NCBI GenBank assembly: GCA_039931435.1
Contig: JBDTRY010000057.1
Location: 1 to 17,975 of the forward strand
Source: JBDTRY01 sp039931435
GTDB taxonomy: Bacteria; Acidobacteriota; Thermoanaerobaculia; Gp7-AA8
Direction of reading: 5' to 3'
Length of the DNA: 17,975 nt
Shown: in pieces, positions 7,669-14,411 of the stretch
Layout of the letters: each line of letters starts with the position of its first letter
How positions within the stretch are numbered: position 1 is the first letter of the stretch
Notes under the pieces: model-generated
The model's input: the letters and a program-made list of their open reading frames with translations, nothing else
What the model was told of the DNA's origin: nothing
Database searches by the model: none
Position numbers and translations under genes: made by a program

Positions 7669-10064
7669 GGGCGTTCCGAGGGCCAGGTCCAGTCGCGAAT
7701 CGCCGGCAGATCGTCTCCATGTTCACAGATCCACTGACGGTGCTCGACAAGCAGGTCCTGCATTTCCTGCTTCACATGGGAAAGCCTGGAACCCATGCCG
7801 GGAACGCGGTCGATGACGTCCATCACCAGATGGAAACGGTCGATCTCATTGAGAACCGCCATATCGAAGGGAGTGGTGGTCGTCCCTTCTTCCTTGTAGC
7901 CGCGCACGTGCAGATTGCGGTGATTCGTCCGCCGGTAAGCGAGGCGATGAATGAGCCACGGATATCCATGAAAGGCGAAGATGATGGGCCTGTCGGCGGT
8001 AAACAGCGAGTCGAAGTCCCGCTCGGAGAATCCGTGAGGATGTTCCGTCTGCGGTTGCAACGTCATCAGGTCGACTACATTGACGACACGGATCTTCATC
8101 TCGGGGACGCGCTCACGGAGGATGGCCACAGCGGCCAGTGTCTCCAGCGTCGGAACATCGCCAGCACAAGCCATTACTACATCGGGCCCGGTGCTGTCCT
8201 CGTTGCTCGCCCATTCCCAGATGCCCGCCCCCACGCGGCAGTGTCTGATCGCTGCCTCCATGGTCAGGTACTGGAGCGACGGCTGTTTCCCGGCGATGAT
8301 CACGTTGACATAATTCCGGCTGCGGAGGCAATGATCGACCACTGAGAGCAGGGTGTTCGCGTCGGGAGGCAGGTAGACGCGAACGACTTCGGCCTTCTTG
8401 TTCACCACATGGTCGATGAATCCCGGATCCTGGTGGCTGAACCCGTTGTGGTCCTGTCTCCATACATGTGACGTCAGCAGGTAGTTCAGCGATGCTATGG
8501 GGACGCGCCAGGGGATCCCCCTCGTGGTCTTGAGCCATTTTGCGTGCTGGTTGAACATGGAGTCGATGATGTGGATGAAGGCCTCGTAGCAGGAGAAGAA
8601 ACCATGACGGCCGGTGAGCAGATATCCCTCGAGCCATCCCTGGCACAGATGCTCGCTCAAAACCTCCATCACCCTCCCGTCGATGGAGACGTGTTCGTCC
8701 GTGGGAAGGATCGAGCCCATGGAAATACGATCCGTAACCTCAAACACGGCATCCAGCCGGTTCGAGGCGGTCTCGTCGGGACCTACGATCCGGAAATTGT
8801 CGGGATTCTGCTGCACGACGTCGCGCAGAAACACGCCGGCAACGCGGGTAGCCTCGGCGACTCCGGCGCCGGGATGCTCCACTGCGACGCCATAGCCGCG
8901 AAAGTCGGGCAACTGCAGATCGCGCAGCAGCAGCCCGCCGTTGGCGTGAACGTTGGCCCCCATGCGGCGAGTTCCTTCGGGCGCCAGTTCGGCAAACTCA
9001 TCGAGAAACGTCCCCGCCTCGTCGAAAAGCTCCTCCGGCCTGTAGCTCTTCATCCAGGCTTCCAGTTGCTCCAGGTGCGCAGGATTTCCGGCCAGGTTGG
9101 AAAGCGGTACCTGGTGCGATCGCCATGAGCCCTCCATTGGCTTTCCGTCGACCATTTTCGGTCCGGTCCACCCTTTTGGACTGCGCAGAACGATCATCGG
9201 CCACAGGGGCCTGTCGGAGACGCCGGCGCGCCGTGCCGCCATCTGCATCGAACCAATTTCGGCGAACACTGCGTTCAACGCCGAAGCCATCAACTGATGC
9301 ATGGTCGCGGGATCATCTCCCTCGACAAACCAGGGTTGGTATCCGTAACCGACCAGGAGCTGACGCAATTCATCGTGCCCGATGCGGGCGAGCACCGTAG
9401 GTCCTGCGATCTTGTAACCGTTTAGATGAAGAATGGGAAGCACAGCGCCATCGCGCGCGGGATTCAGAAACTTGTTCGAGTGCCAGCTTGCTGCCAGAGC
9501 GCCGGTCTCGGCCTCGCCGTCTCCGATTACGCAGGCGGCAATGAGCCCGGGGTTGTCGAATACCGCGCCGTATGCGTGGAGCAGGGAATAGCCAAGCTCT
9601 CCTCCCTCGTGAATGGACCCGGGAGTCTCGGGGGCTACGTGGCTTGGAACTCCGCCCGGAAAGGAGAACTGCTTAAACAACTTCTTCAGGCCCTGAAGGT
9701 CTCGGGAAATGCCGGGATAGACCTCGCTGTACGTTCCTTCCAGATAGGTGTTGGCGATCATCCCCGGTCCGCCGTGGCCCGGTCCGGCCACGTAGAGCAT
9801 ATTCAGGTCCCGTGCTTTGATGACACGGTTCAGATGCACATAAATGAAGTTCAGACCGGGCGTGGTTCCCCAGTGGCCGAGCAGGCGTGGCTTCGTATGT
9901 TCGAGCCGCAGCGGTTCACGGAGCAGGGGATTATCGAGAAGATAGATCTGTCCGACAGACAGGTAATTGGCCGCTCTCCACCATCCGTGCATGCGGTCAA
10001 GCTCGGCGCCGGAGAGGGGACATCCTCCGTCGCTTCCTTCCGGGCTTTCAGAACGAGTCTTCAT
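7665..10064 (-). CDS. xfp: Xylulose 5-phosphate/fructose 6-phosphate phosphoketolase
   Basis: Thiamine-diphosphate enzyme that cleaves xylulose 5-phosphate or fructose 6-phosphate with phosphate to give acetyl phosphate plus glyceraldehyde 3-phosphate or erythrose 4-phosphate. The 799 residues match the usual 790-830. Diagnostic segments are GHWGTTPGLNFIYVHLNR (63-80, catalytic His64), AGPGHGGPG (93-101, His97), GGVPSHVAPETPGS (137-150), GELGYSLLHAYG (155-166), the ThDP/Mg motif GDGEAETG (181-188) with LHLNGYKIAGPT (212-223), and a C-terminal DVVMACAGDVPTLE segment. ATG 10064 is the only good start, although its upstream sequence lacks a clear Shine-Dalgarno. Xfp and AckA form a two-gene bifid-shunt module yielding ATP and acetate. 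Which substrate is preferred cannot be told from sequence. The gene is divergent from a radical SAM gene. Confidence 0.97.
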   Translation of the reverse strand: MKTRSESPEGSDGGCPLSGAELDRMHGWWRAANYLSVGQIYLLDNPLLREPLRLEHTKPRLLGHWGTTPGLNFIYVHLNRVIKARDLNMLYVAGPGHGGPGMIANTYLEGTYSEVYPGISRDLQGLKKLFKQFSFPGGVPSHVAPETPGSIHEGGELGYSLLHAYGAVFDNPGLIAACVIGDGEAETGALAASWHSNKFLNPARDGAVLPILHLNGYKIAGPTVLARIGHDELRQLLVGYGYQPWFVEGDDPATMHQLMASALNAVFAEIGSMQMAARRAGVSDRPLWPMIVLRSPKGWTGPKMVDGKPMEGSWRSHQVPLSNLAGNPAHLEQLEAWMKSYRPEELFDEAGTFLDEFAELAPEGTRRMGANVHANGGLLLRDLQLPDFRGYGVAVEHPGAGVAEATRVAGVFLRDVVQQNPDNFRIVGPDETASNRLDAVFEVTDRISMGSILPTDEHVSIDGRVMEVLSEHLCQGWLEGYLLTGRHGFFSCYEAFIHIIDSMFNQHAKWLKTTRGIPWRVPIASLNYLLTSHVWRQDHNGFSHQDPGFIDHVVNKKAEVVRVYLPPDANTLLSVVDHCLRSRNYVNVIIAGKQPSLQYLTMEAAIRHCRVGAGIWEWASNEDSTGPDVVMACAGDVPTLETLAAVAILRERVPEMKIRVVNVVDLMTLQPQTEHPHGFSERDFDSLFTADRPIIFAFHGYPWLIHRLAYRRTNHRNLHVRGYKEEGTTTTPFDMAVLNEIDRFHLVMDVIDRVPGMGSRLSHVKQEMQDLLVEHRQWICEHGDDLPAIRDWTWPSERP

Positions 10065-10360
10065 GCGCCGTTCATCATGTCACGTGCGCCGCGGACGGGA
10101 TCAACTCTTCGGGACCGCCGGCAGAGCAAGTGCTGACGCGGTACGTACATTGGAAGTCCGTTCGCGAAGGAGGACCGCCCTTCAGAAACTTAAAAAAAGT
10201 GGAATAACGGCGTCGATTCCTGGTCTGCCCGGAGATGCGCCGACAGCTGATCTTTCCATGTCGAGTTCTCACAATATGAACAGGCCATCTGTGTCGATGA
10301 TCACATTCATCTGTGACGTTGGTCATCGGACATGTTCAGGAGAAACGTAGAAATAGGGGC
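10065..10360. promoter_or_regulatory. Divergent intergenic region between xfp and the radical SAM gene
   Basis: No gene is recognisable in these 296 nt in any frame. Contents seen: TGTCACGTG at 10079-10087, shared with the glgE/MFS region; GTACGTAC at 10141-10148; an A-rich tract around 10189-10198; and overlapping inverted repeats at 10296-10316. A perfect AAGGAGG at 10167-10173 on the plus strand is not followed by a start codon at useful distance. Confidence 0.4.
10296..10316. repeat. Two overlapping 5-6-5 inverted repeats (candidate operator)
   Basis: GATGA-N6-TCATC (10296-10311) overlaps TCACA-N6-TGTGA (10301-10316). A further TCATCG at 10323-10328 pairs with CGATGA at 10295-10300, so the region could also form a bulged hairpin. 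It lies 45-65 nt upstream of the radical SAM start, where a transcription-factor site would be effective. The second repeat is the mirror arrangement of a CRP site (TGTGA-N6-TCACA), so it is not a normal CRP box. Confidence 0.35.
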
Positions 10361-11599
10361 ATGCTCAAACCCGTCGAACTGGAGATCGAATTGTTCTGCC
10401 GCGGCATGCGCATCGATGCGTCCTGCCATACCGACAGCGACGGCCGCCGCATCAGCCGTACCCGCGCGGGGCTTGGTTCAGGGTTCGAGGTGGTGATTCC
10501 TGCCTCTCCGAAGCCGATATGGGTCAATGTTCCGGTCACCGAGGCTTTCGCCGGGAATTCCGTCTACATGCTGCACAAGCGGGATGACTGCTATTACGTC
10601 GTCGATGAACGTACGGGGTCTGAGTACCTGGTTCGTATTCCTCCCGAGCCCCTCTGGTACTCGCGGATGACCAGCAGCGGAGCACCAATGAGCCGTGTAG
10701 GAGTTCTGCAGGGGAACTACCTCGGGATCTATGTTTCCAACCGCTGCCTTTACTGGAACTGGTCGCCGTCAATTGCCTGCAAATTCTGCACGACCGGGAA
10801 GAATGTAGGCTTCGCCGAGGAAGGGCGAAAGCATGTCAGCGACGTGGTCGAAGTGGCACTGGCCGCGAGGGAAGAGTCCGGCTGCATCTTCACACATTTC
10901 AATACGGGATATCACTTCGAGGATGTAGCAGAAAAAGAAGCCATGCACGGACTCAGGCAGTGTGAGCCGTTTGTGCGCGCGGTGCGGGACCAGGTAGGAG
11001 GGTTCATCGGGGTGCAGGCTGTCCCTGTTCCACGTGCTTCCTGGCACGAGTACGACGACCTCATTGAAGCGGGCACCGACCATTTCTCCTTCTGCTATGA
11101 ATTCGAAGATCCGGATGTGTTTGCCCGGCTCTGTCCGGGAAAAGCGAGCACAGTCGGGCAGCATGCCTTCTTCGAGGCCATGGAGCACACAGCCAGGCTT
11201 CTCGGGCGCGGCCGGGTATCTGGCGAAATCATCGCCGGTGTCGAGCCCATCGCAGCAACCAAGCGTGGGATCGACCGGATCGTCAATGCCGGCGCCTTTC
11301 CCACGGTCTGCATTTTCCGTCCCACGACCGGCAGCGAGATGGAGGACGTACCTCCGCCCGATCCGGAAGCGATGAAGGAAGTCTTCGCCTATCTGCACGA
11401 GAGTTGCCGGCGGGCCGGACTTCCCGTGGGAATCCTGCCGATCGAAGTTTCGCTCGTCGTTCAGCCGGAGGAAACGGCCGGCCTGGTGGCAGCGAACCTG
11501 GCCAGTGAGTGGTATGCGTTGCGGAACCGGACGCTCCGTACCCTGGCAGCTCCCTGGGTGGCCTGGAAACGCCGCCCACAAGGACGCCCTCGGGCATAG
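10361..11599 (+). CDS. Radical SAM enzyme of unknown function with C-x10-C-x2-C cluster motif
   Basis: 412 residues from ATG 10361. The cluster motif is RCLYWNWSPSIACKFCTTG with Cys129, Cys140 and Cys143: the last two have the normal x2 spacing with an aromatic before the third Cys, but ten residues separate the first and second instead of three. The preceding GIYVSN strand and the later SGEIIAGVEP (287-296), GIDRIVNAGAFPTVCIFRP (303-321) and LPIEVSLV (359-366) segments look like the later strands of a BioB/HmdB-like barrel. The first 110 residues form an N-terminal domain I cannot assign. There is no C-terminal auxiliary-cluster cysteine array and no membrane segment. The start is chosen by position; AGGGG lies only 1 nt before the ATG, AGGAG lies 18 nt before it, and GTG 10313 is an in-frame alternative. 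It is transcribed away from xfp and stands alone on its strand. Confidence 0.85.
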   Translation: MLKPVELEIELFCRGMRIDASCHTDSDGRRISRTRAGLGSGFEVVIPASPKPIWVNVPVTEAFAGNSVYMLHKRDDCYYVVDERTGSEYLVRIPPEPLWYSRMTSSGAPMSRVGVLQGNYLGIYVSNRCLYWNWSPSIACKFCTTGKNVGFAEEGRKHVSDVVEVALAAREESGCIFTHFNTGYHFEDVAEKEAMHGLRQCEPFVRAVRDQVGGFIGVQAVPVPRASWHEYDDLIEAGTDHFSFCYEFEDPDVFARLCPGKASTVGQHAFFEAMEHTARLLGRGRVSGEIIAGVEPIAATKRGIDRIVNAGAFPTVCIFRPTTGSEMEDVPPPDPEAMKEVFAYLHESCRRAGLPVGILPIEVSLVVQPEETAGLVAANLASEWYALRNRTLRTLAAPWVAWKRRPQGRPRA

Positions 11600-11947
11600 A
11601 TTCCTGTTTTGAGAAAGCTTGCAATTGATCCGACCGCGAGGTCGAAAGATGATTATGCGATACGCTGCGTGGCGAGCGTGAGCCTCCCTGGCAACCGGGA
11701 TGGGTCTGTTGGATGCCATGGCTCTTCGAGTGGCGTGAAGTGTCCAGCCTTCTGTACAGTGCTTCGATGGCGCGGTCGATCGCGGCGCCGCTGGCCGCCC
11801 TGCTTTTGATGAGCGATGTTCCATGAGGACGGTCTTTGCTTGTGCCGTCACGGATCCGCCGCGCGGATCGGTCTCGCCCTGTTCGGATTTACACAGAAGT
11901 CTGCCCATGCATGGCGCGTGGACATTGAACAAAAGAGGAGAGAGCGT
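11600..11947 (+). promoter_or_regulatory. Intergenic region upstream of the Met-rich protein gene
   Basis: No gene was recognised in these 348 nt. It contains a hairpin-forming repeat GATCCGC-cgc-GCGGATC (11853-11869), a perfect 10-bp palindrome CCATGCATGG (11905-11914) 33 nt before the next start codon, and the ribosome binding site GAGGAG (11935-11940, 7 nt before ATG 11948). The palindrome is well placed for a repressor site, but I do not recognise the motif. No clear -35/-10 pair was identified. Confidence 0.4.
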
Positions 11948-12421
11948 ATGCGTACCTTACGAGTGATTCTGCTGGCTCTGACGATTGGATCATTGACTTC
12001 CCTGGTCTCTGCCCAGGAGACGAAATCCATGCCCCAGGACCAGATGAAGATGGAGCGGATGAAGGAAGAAATGAAGCCGGATGCCATGGGGGGGATGGAC
12101 TGCAAGGCCATGATGCAGATGCACGAGGACATGCAGAAGAAGATGCAGGGCATGGACGCGAAGGTCGACCAGCTTGTGGCCGATATGAACGCCGCAAGCG
12201 GATCGAAAAAGGTTGACCGCATGGCTGCGGTCATCGGCGAGCTCGTTGCGCAGCGCAAACAGATGCGGGAGCAGATGCAGTCGATGATGCCGATGATGAT
12301 GCAACACATGATGCAGCACATGCAGGCCGGGATGATGAAGGGAATGACGGACTCGATGTCGAGCTGCCCCATGATGAAAAAGGAGGGGACGCCGGCGGAA
12401 GCACACGAACATCGGAATTGA
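11948..12421 (+). CDS. Secreted methionine-rich protein, possible copper-binding
   Basis: 157 residues with a clear signal peptide (MRTLRVILLALTIGSLTSLVSAQ), so the mature chain is periplasmic. It holds 32 methionines (about 20 percent), five histidines and two cysteines (Cys52, Cys140). Clusters include AMMQMHEDM (54-62) and MMPMMMQHMMQHM (113-125). The chain is charged, predicted helical, and probably coiled-coil between about 30 and 135. Met/His clusters of this type bind Cu(I)/Ag(I) in CusF-, PcoE- and CopA-like proteins, but I recognise no named family, so copper binding is inference. ATG 11948 is supported by GAGGAG 7 nt upstream and by the signal peptide; the reading frame stays open upstream but that part looks non-coding. 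Copper handling would fit the copper enzyme NirK in the same window, though they are not in one operon. Confidence 0.85.
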   Translation: MRTLRVILLALTIGSLTSLVSAQETKSMPQDQMKMERMKEEMKPDAMGGMDCKAMMQMHEDMQKKMQGMDAKVDQLVADMNAASGSKKVDRMAAVIGELVAQRKQMREQMQSMMPMMMQHMMQHMQAGMMKGMTDSMSSCPMMKKEGTPAEAHEHRN

Positions 12422-12489
12422 GAACGTCAATGAACCGGCGTGGGCGGGGTGCCCGGATATTCGCCATCTCGGCGATCTGGTGGCATCCA

Positions 12490-12715
12490 GTCACGAGGTC
12501 GGTCAGTCGAAATGGAGAAACCGCAGTGCAGCGCGCCTTCAAGCGTGACGGTCGCGGTACAGGCCTTCACATCGCCCGCCGCGGCAGCGGCCCGGCATTG
12601 CCGCCACGGGCTGCGAAGAGCAGGTCGACTTCGCCGGAGTGAAGAACGTATATCCCCGCGGGATGCCCGCCCCGGGGTAGAGTATCTCTCTCCGGTGCCT
12701 CGTGCTGACTGATCC
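12490..12715 (-). pseudogene. Relic of a Crp/Fnr-family regulator (cyclic-nucleotide-binding domain)
   Basis: Within the 424-nt gap 12422-12845, the minus strand from about 12712 to the TGA at 12567 reads RDTLPRGGHPAGIYVLHSGE then VDLLFAARGGNAGPL. This is the core of a Crp/Fnr effector domain (family form: RGTxLFxxGDPAxGIYVLxSGEVDLLFxxxxG). The reading frame then stops. In the next frame, KACTATVTLEGALHCGF follows at once and resembles the later CTATAxTxCxxGF strand of the same domain, but the roughly 20 residues that should lie between are missing. No helix-turn-helix domain follows. Deletion plus frameshift is the simplest explanation. The N-terminal part before 12715 is not recognisable. 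It is divergent from the ATP-grasp/redox operon, where a regulator would normally sit. The rest of the gap shows nothing I can name. Confidence 0.62.
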
Positions 12716-12845
12716 TTCCGGGCTGCCAGCGGCCACTTGGAGGGGCTTGGGTCTGTATCCACGATGACCACCGTAGACACACCGGGCTGTGAGAACTGTT
12801 CAGTTGTGATCTCTGGCATCGAACCTGGGCAGCTCACATGATTCG

Positions 12846-14399
12846 ATGGACCTGCTCATGACGCTACCGCCCTATGAAAACGCCGCCGAGCTCGCGCAAT
12901 TCGAGCTGCTGAAGCCGCGCCTGGCGAGTTTGTGGAGCACCATCTTTCCCGGCGACGAGGAAGCCTACACCTCGGTGATCGTGCCGTCGCTCACGCTCGA
13001 TCAGTCGGAGCTGTGCAAAATCGACGGTGTCCCGTTCTATGAGGAGCGGTTGCTTTTTCTTCTGATGCGGCTTCGCAATCCACGTGCTCGGGTGGTTTAT
13101 GTGACCTCGCAACCTATTCACCCTATGGTGCTCGACTATTATCTGCAACTCCTCATCGGAATTCCGGCCAGCCACGCGCGCGCCCGCCTGACGCTGCTTT
13201 GCGTCTACGACAGTTCGGCTCGGCCTCTCACCGAGAAGATTCTGGAGCGGCCTCGATTACTGCAGCGCCTCCGCGCCAGCATCCCTGATCCCCAGCGTGC
13301 CTACCTGACCGTGTTCAATTCCACGCCGCTGGAGCGCAGCCTGGCTGTACGTTTGCAAATCCCCCTCAACGCTCCCGACCCCACTCTCACCATCTGGGGA
13401 TCGAAGTCGGGTAGCCGCCGACTCTTTCGTGAAGCCGGCATTGTTGAGCCTGAGGGCTTCGAGGATCTTCATTCGGTCGACGAAATCGTCGAATCACTCT
13501 GGGCTATGCGCTCGCGGCGCCCGGGTCTTCGCAGGGCTCTGCTGAAACTGAATGAGGGATTCTCGGGCGAGGGAAACGCGATTTTCGAATATCCGGAGGA
13601 CGTCGTTCCCTCATCGCTGCAGGACGCACTGCGCAAGCTGCGGTTCTCCGTTGCCACGGAGAAAGTACACACCTACCTTGAAAAATTCGAGCGGGGTGGT
13701 GGCATCGTGGAAGAGTTTATCGAGGCAGACGAGCTCCGGTCGCCCAGCGTTCAACTTCGGATCAACCCTCGAGGCGAAGTCATCCTGGCCTCCACGCACG
13801 AGCAGATTCTCGGAGGCCCTCGTGGTCAGTTGTTTCTGGGTTGCCGTTTCCCTGCCGATGACGAATACCGGCTGGAGCTGCAGCAACTGGGCATCCGCGT
13901 CGGCGAGGCGCTGGCCCGGAAAGGAGTAATCGGCAGGTTTTCTGTGGACTTTCTGGCCACTCGCAGTTCGTACGAACCGTGGAGGCTGACGGCAATCGAG
14001 ATCAATCTACGCATGGGCGGAACGACCCATCCCATGCTCGCTCTGCGATTCCTCACCGGCGGTGAACTCCATCCCTTGTCCGGACTCCTTTACGGACTGG
14101 ACGGAAGGGCGAAGTACTACCACGCCTCTGACAACGTCCGCTCCGAACGGTACCGCGGCCTTCTTCCCGAAGACCTGATCGAGATCATCACCGGCAACCG
14201 CCTTGGGTTCAACCACCGGACCGGCACGGGAGTTCTGTTCCATATGATCGGCGCTGTCTCGCAGTTTGGAAAGTTCGGCATGACAGCCATCGGCAATGAC
14301 CGCGCCGAATCGGAGTTTCTCTTCAACAGAGCCACGGACGTGCTTGACCGCGAAACAAGCGAGATCGATGATGACGGATGTCATGGCACAAACGGTTGA
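12846..14399 (+). CDS. ATP-grasp ligase, PGM1 (pheganomycin peptide ligase)-related
   Basis: 517 residues. ATP-grasp enzymes activate a carboxylate as acyl phosphate and join it to an amine. The N-terminal half (about 1-180) has the pattern seen in PGM1-related proteins, with VTSQPIHPMVLDYYLQLL (86-103) and FNSTPLERSLAVRLQIPL (157-174). The ATP-grasp fold follows: GSKSGSRRLFREAG (185-198), Lys234 and the flexible loop in LKLNEGFSGEGNA (233-245), the hinge GGIVEEFIE (285-293), and the metal site in SVDFL (366-370) with EINLRMGGTTHP (385-396; Glu385, Asn387). Substrates are unknown. No secretion signal is present, so it is cytoplasmic. ATG 12846 or 12858 could be the start; neither has a good Shine-Dalgarno. 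The next gene starts only 12 nt downstream, so this ligase is probably co-transcribed with a molybdoenzyme system, an unusual association. Confidence 0.85.
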   Translation: MDLLMTLPPYENAAELAQFELLKPRLASLWSTIFPGDEEAYTSVIVPSLTLDQSELCKIDGVPFYEERLLFLLMRLRNPRARVVYVTSQPIHPMVLDYYLQLLIGIPASHARARLTLLCVYDSSARPLTEKILERPRLLQRLRASIPDPQRAYLTVFNSTPLERSLAVRLQIPLNAPDPTLTIWGSKSGSRRLFREAGIVEPEGFEDLHSVDEIVESLWAMRSRRPGLRRALLKLNEGFSGEGNAIFEYPEDVVPSSLQDALRKLRFSVATEKVHTYLEKFERGGGIVEEFIEADELRSPSVQLRINPRGEVILASTHEQILGGPRGQLFLGCRFPADDEYRLELQQLGIRVGEALARKGVIGRFSVDFLATRSSYEPWRLTAIEINLRMGGTTHPMLALRFLTGGELHPLSGLLYGLDGRAKYYHASDNVRSERYRGLLPEDLIEIITGNRLGFNHRTGTGVLFHMIGAVSQFGKFGMTAIGNDRAESEFLFNRATDVLDRETSEIDDDGCHGTNG

Positions 14400-14411
14400 A
14401 GGTTCCGTAGG

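Noticed and set aside
6466..7737. Long open frame (423 codons) on the plus strand opposite ackA
   Set aside because: Antisense shadow of ackA, which has all active-site residues; the translation has no recognisable domain.
10167..10173. Perfect Shine-Dalgarno AAGGAGG on the plus strand
   Set aside because: No ATG, GTG or TTG lies 4-14 nt downstream, and no protein-like frame follows.
11670..11720. CTGGCAACCGGG-like sequence suggestive of a SAM riboswitch segment
   Set aside because: Only a short resemblance to the conserved GGCAACC core; the other conserved helices and a nearby methionine-pathway gene are missing.
10769..11932. Long open frame on the minus strand opposite the radical SAM gene and its downstream gap
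   Set aside because: Mostly antisense to the radical SAM gene; the part covering 11600-11932 resembles nothing known and has no ribosome binding site.
11990..12430. Minus-strand frame very rich in His and Leu opposite the Met-rich gene
   Set aside because: ATG repeats read antisense give CAT (His) codons; the plus strand has a signal peptide and ribosome binding site.
12440..12712. Plus-strand open frame of 90 codons in the gap before the ATP-grasp gene
   Set aside because: Arg/Ser/Pro-rich composition typical of antisense high-GC sequence; the minus strand there carries the Crp/Fnr relic.
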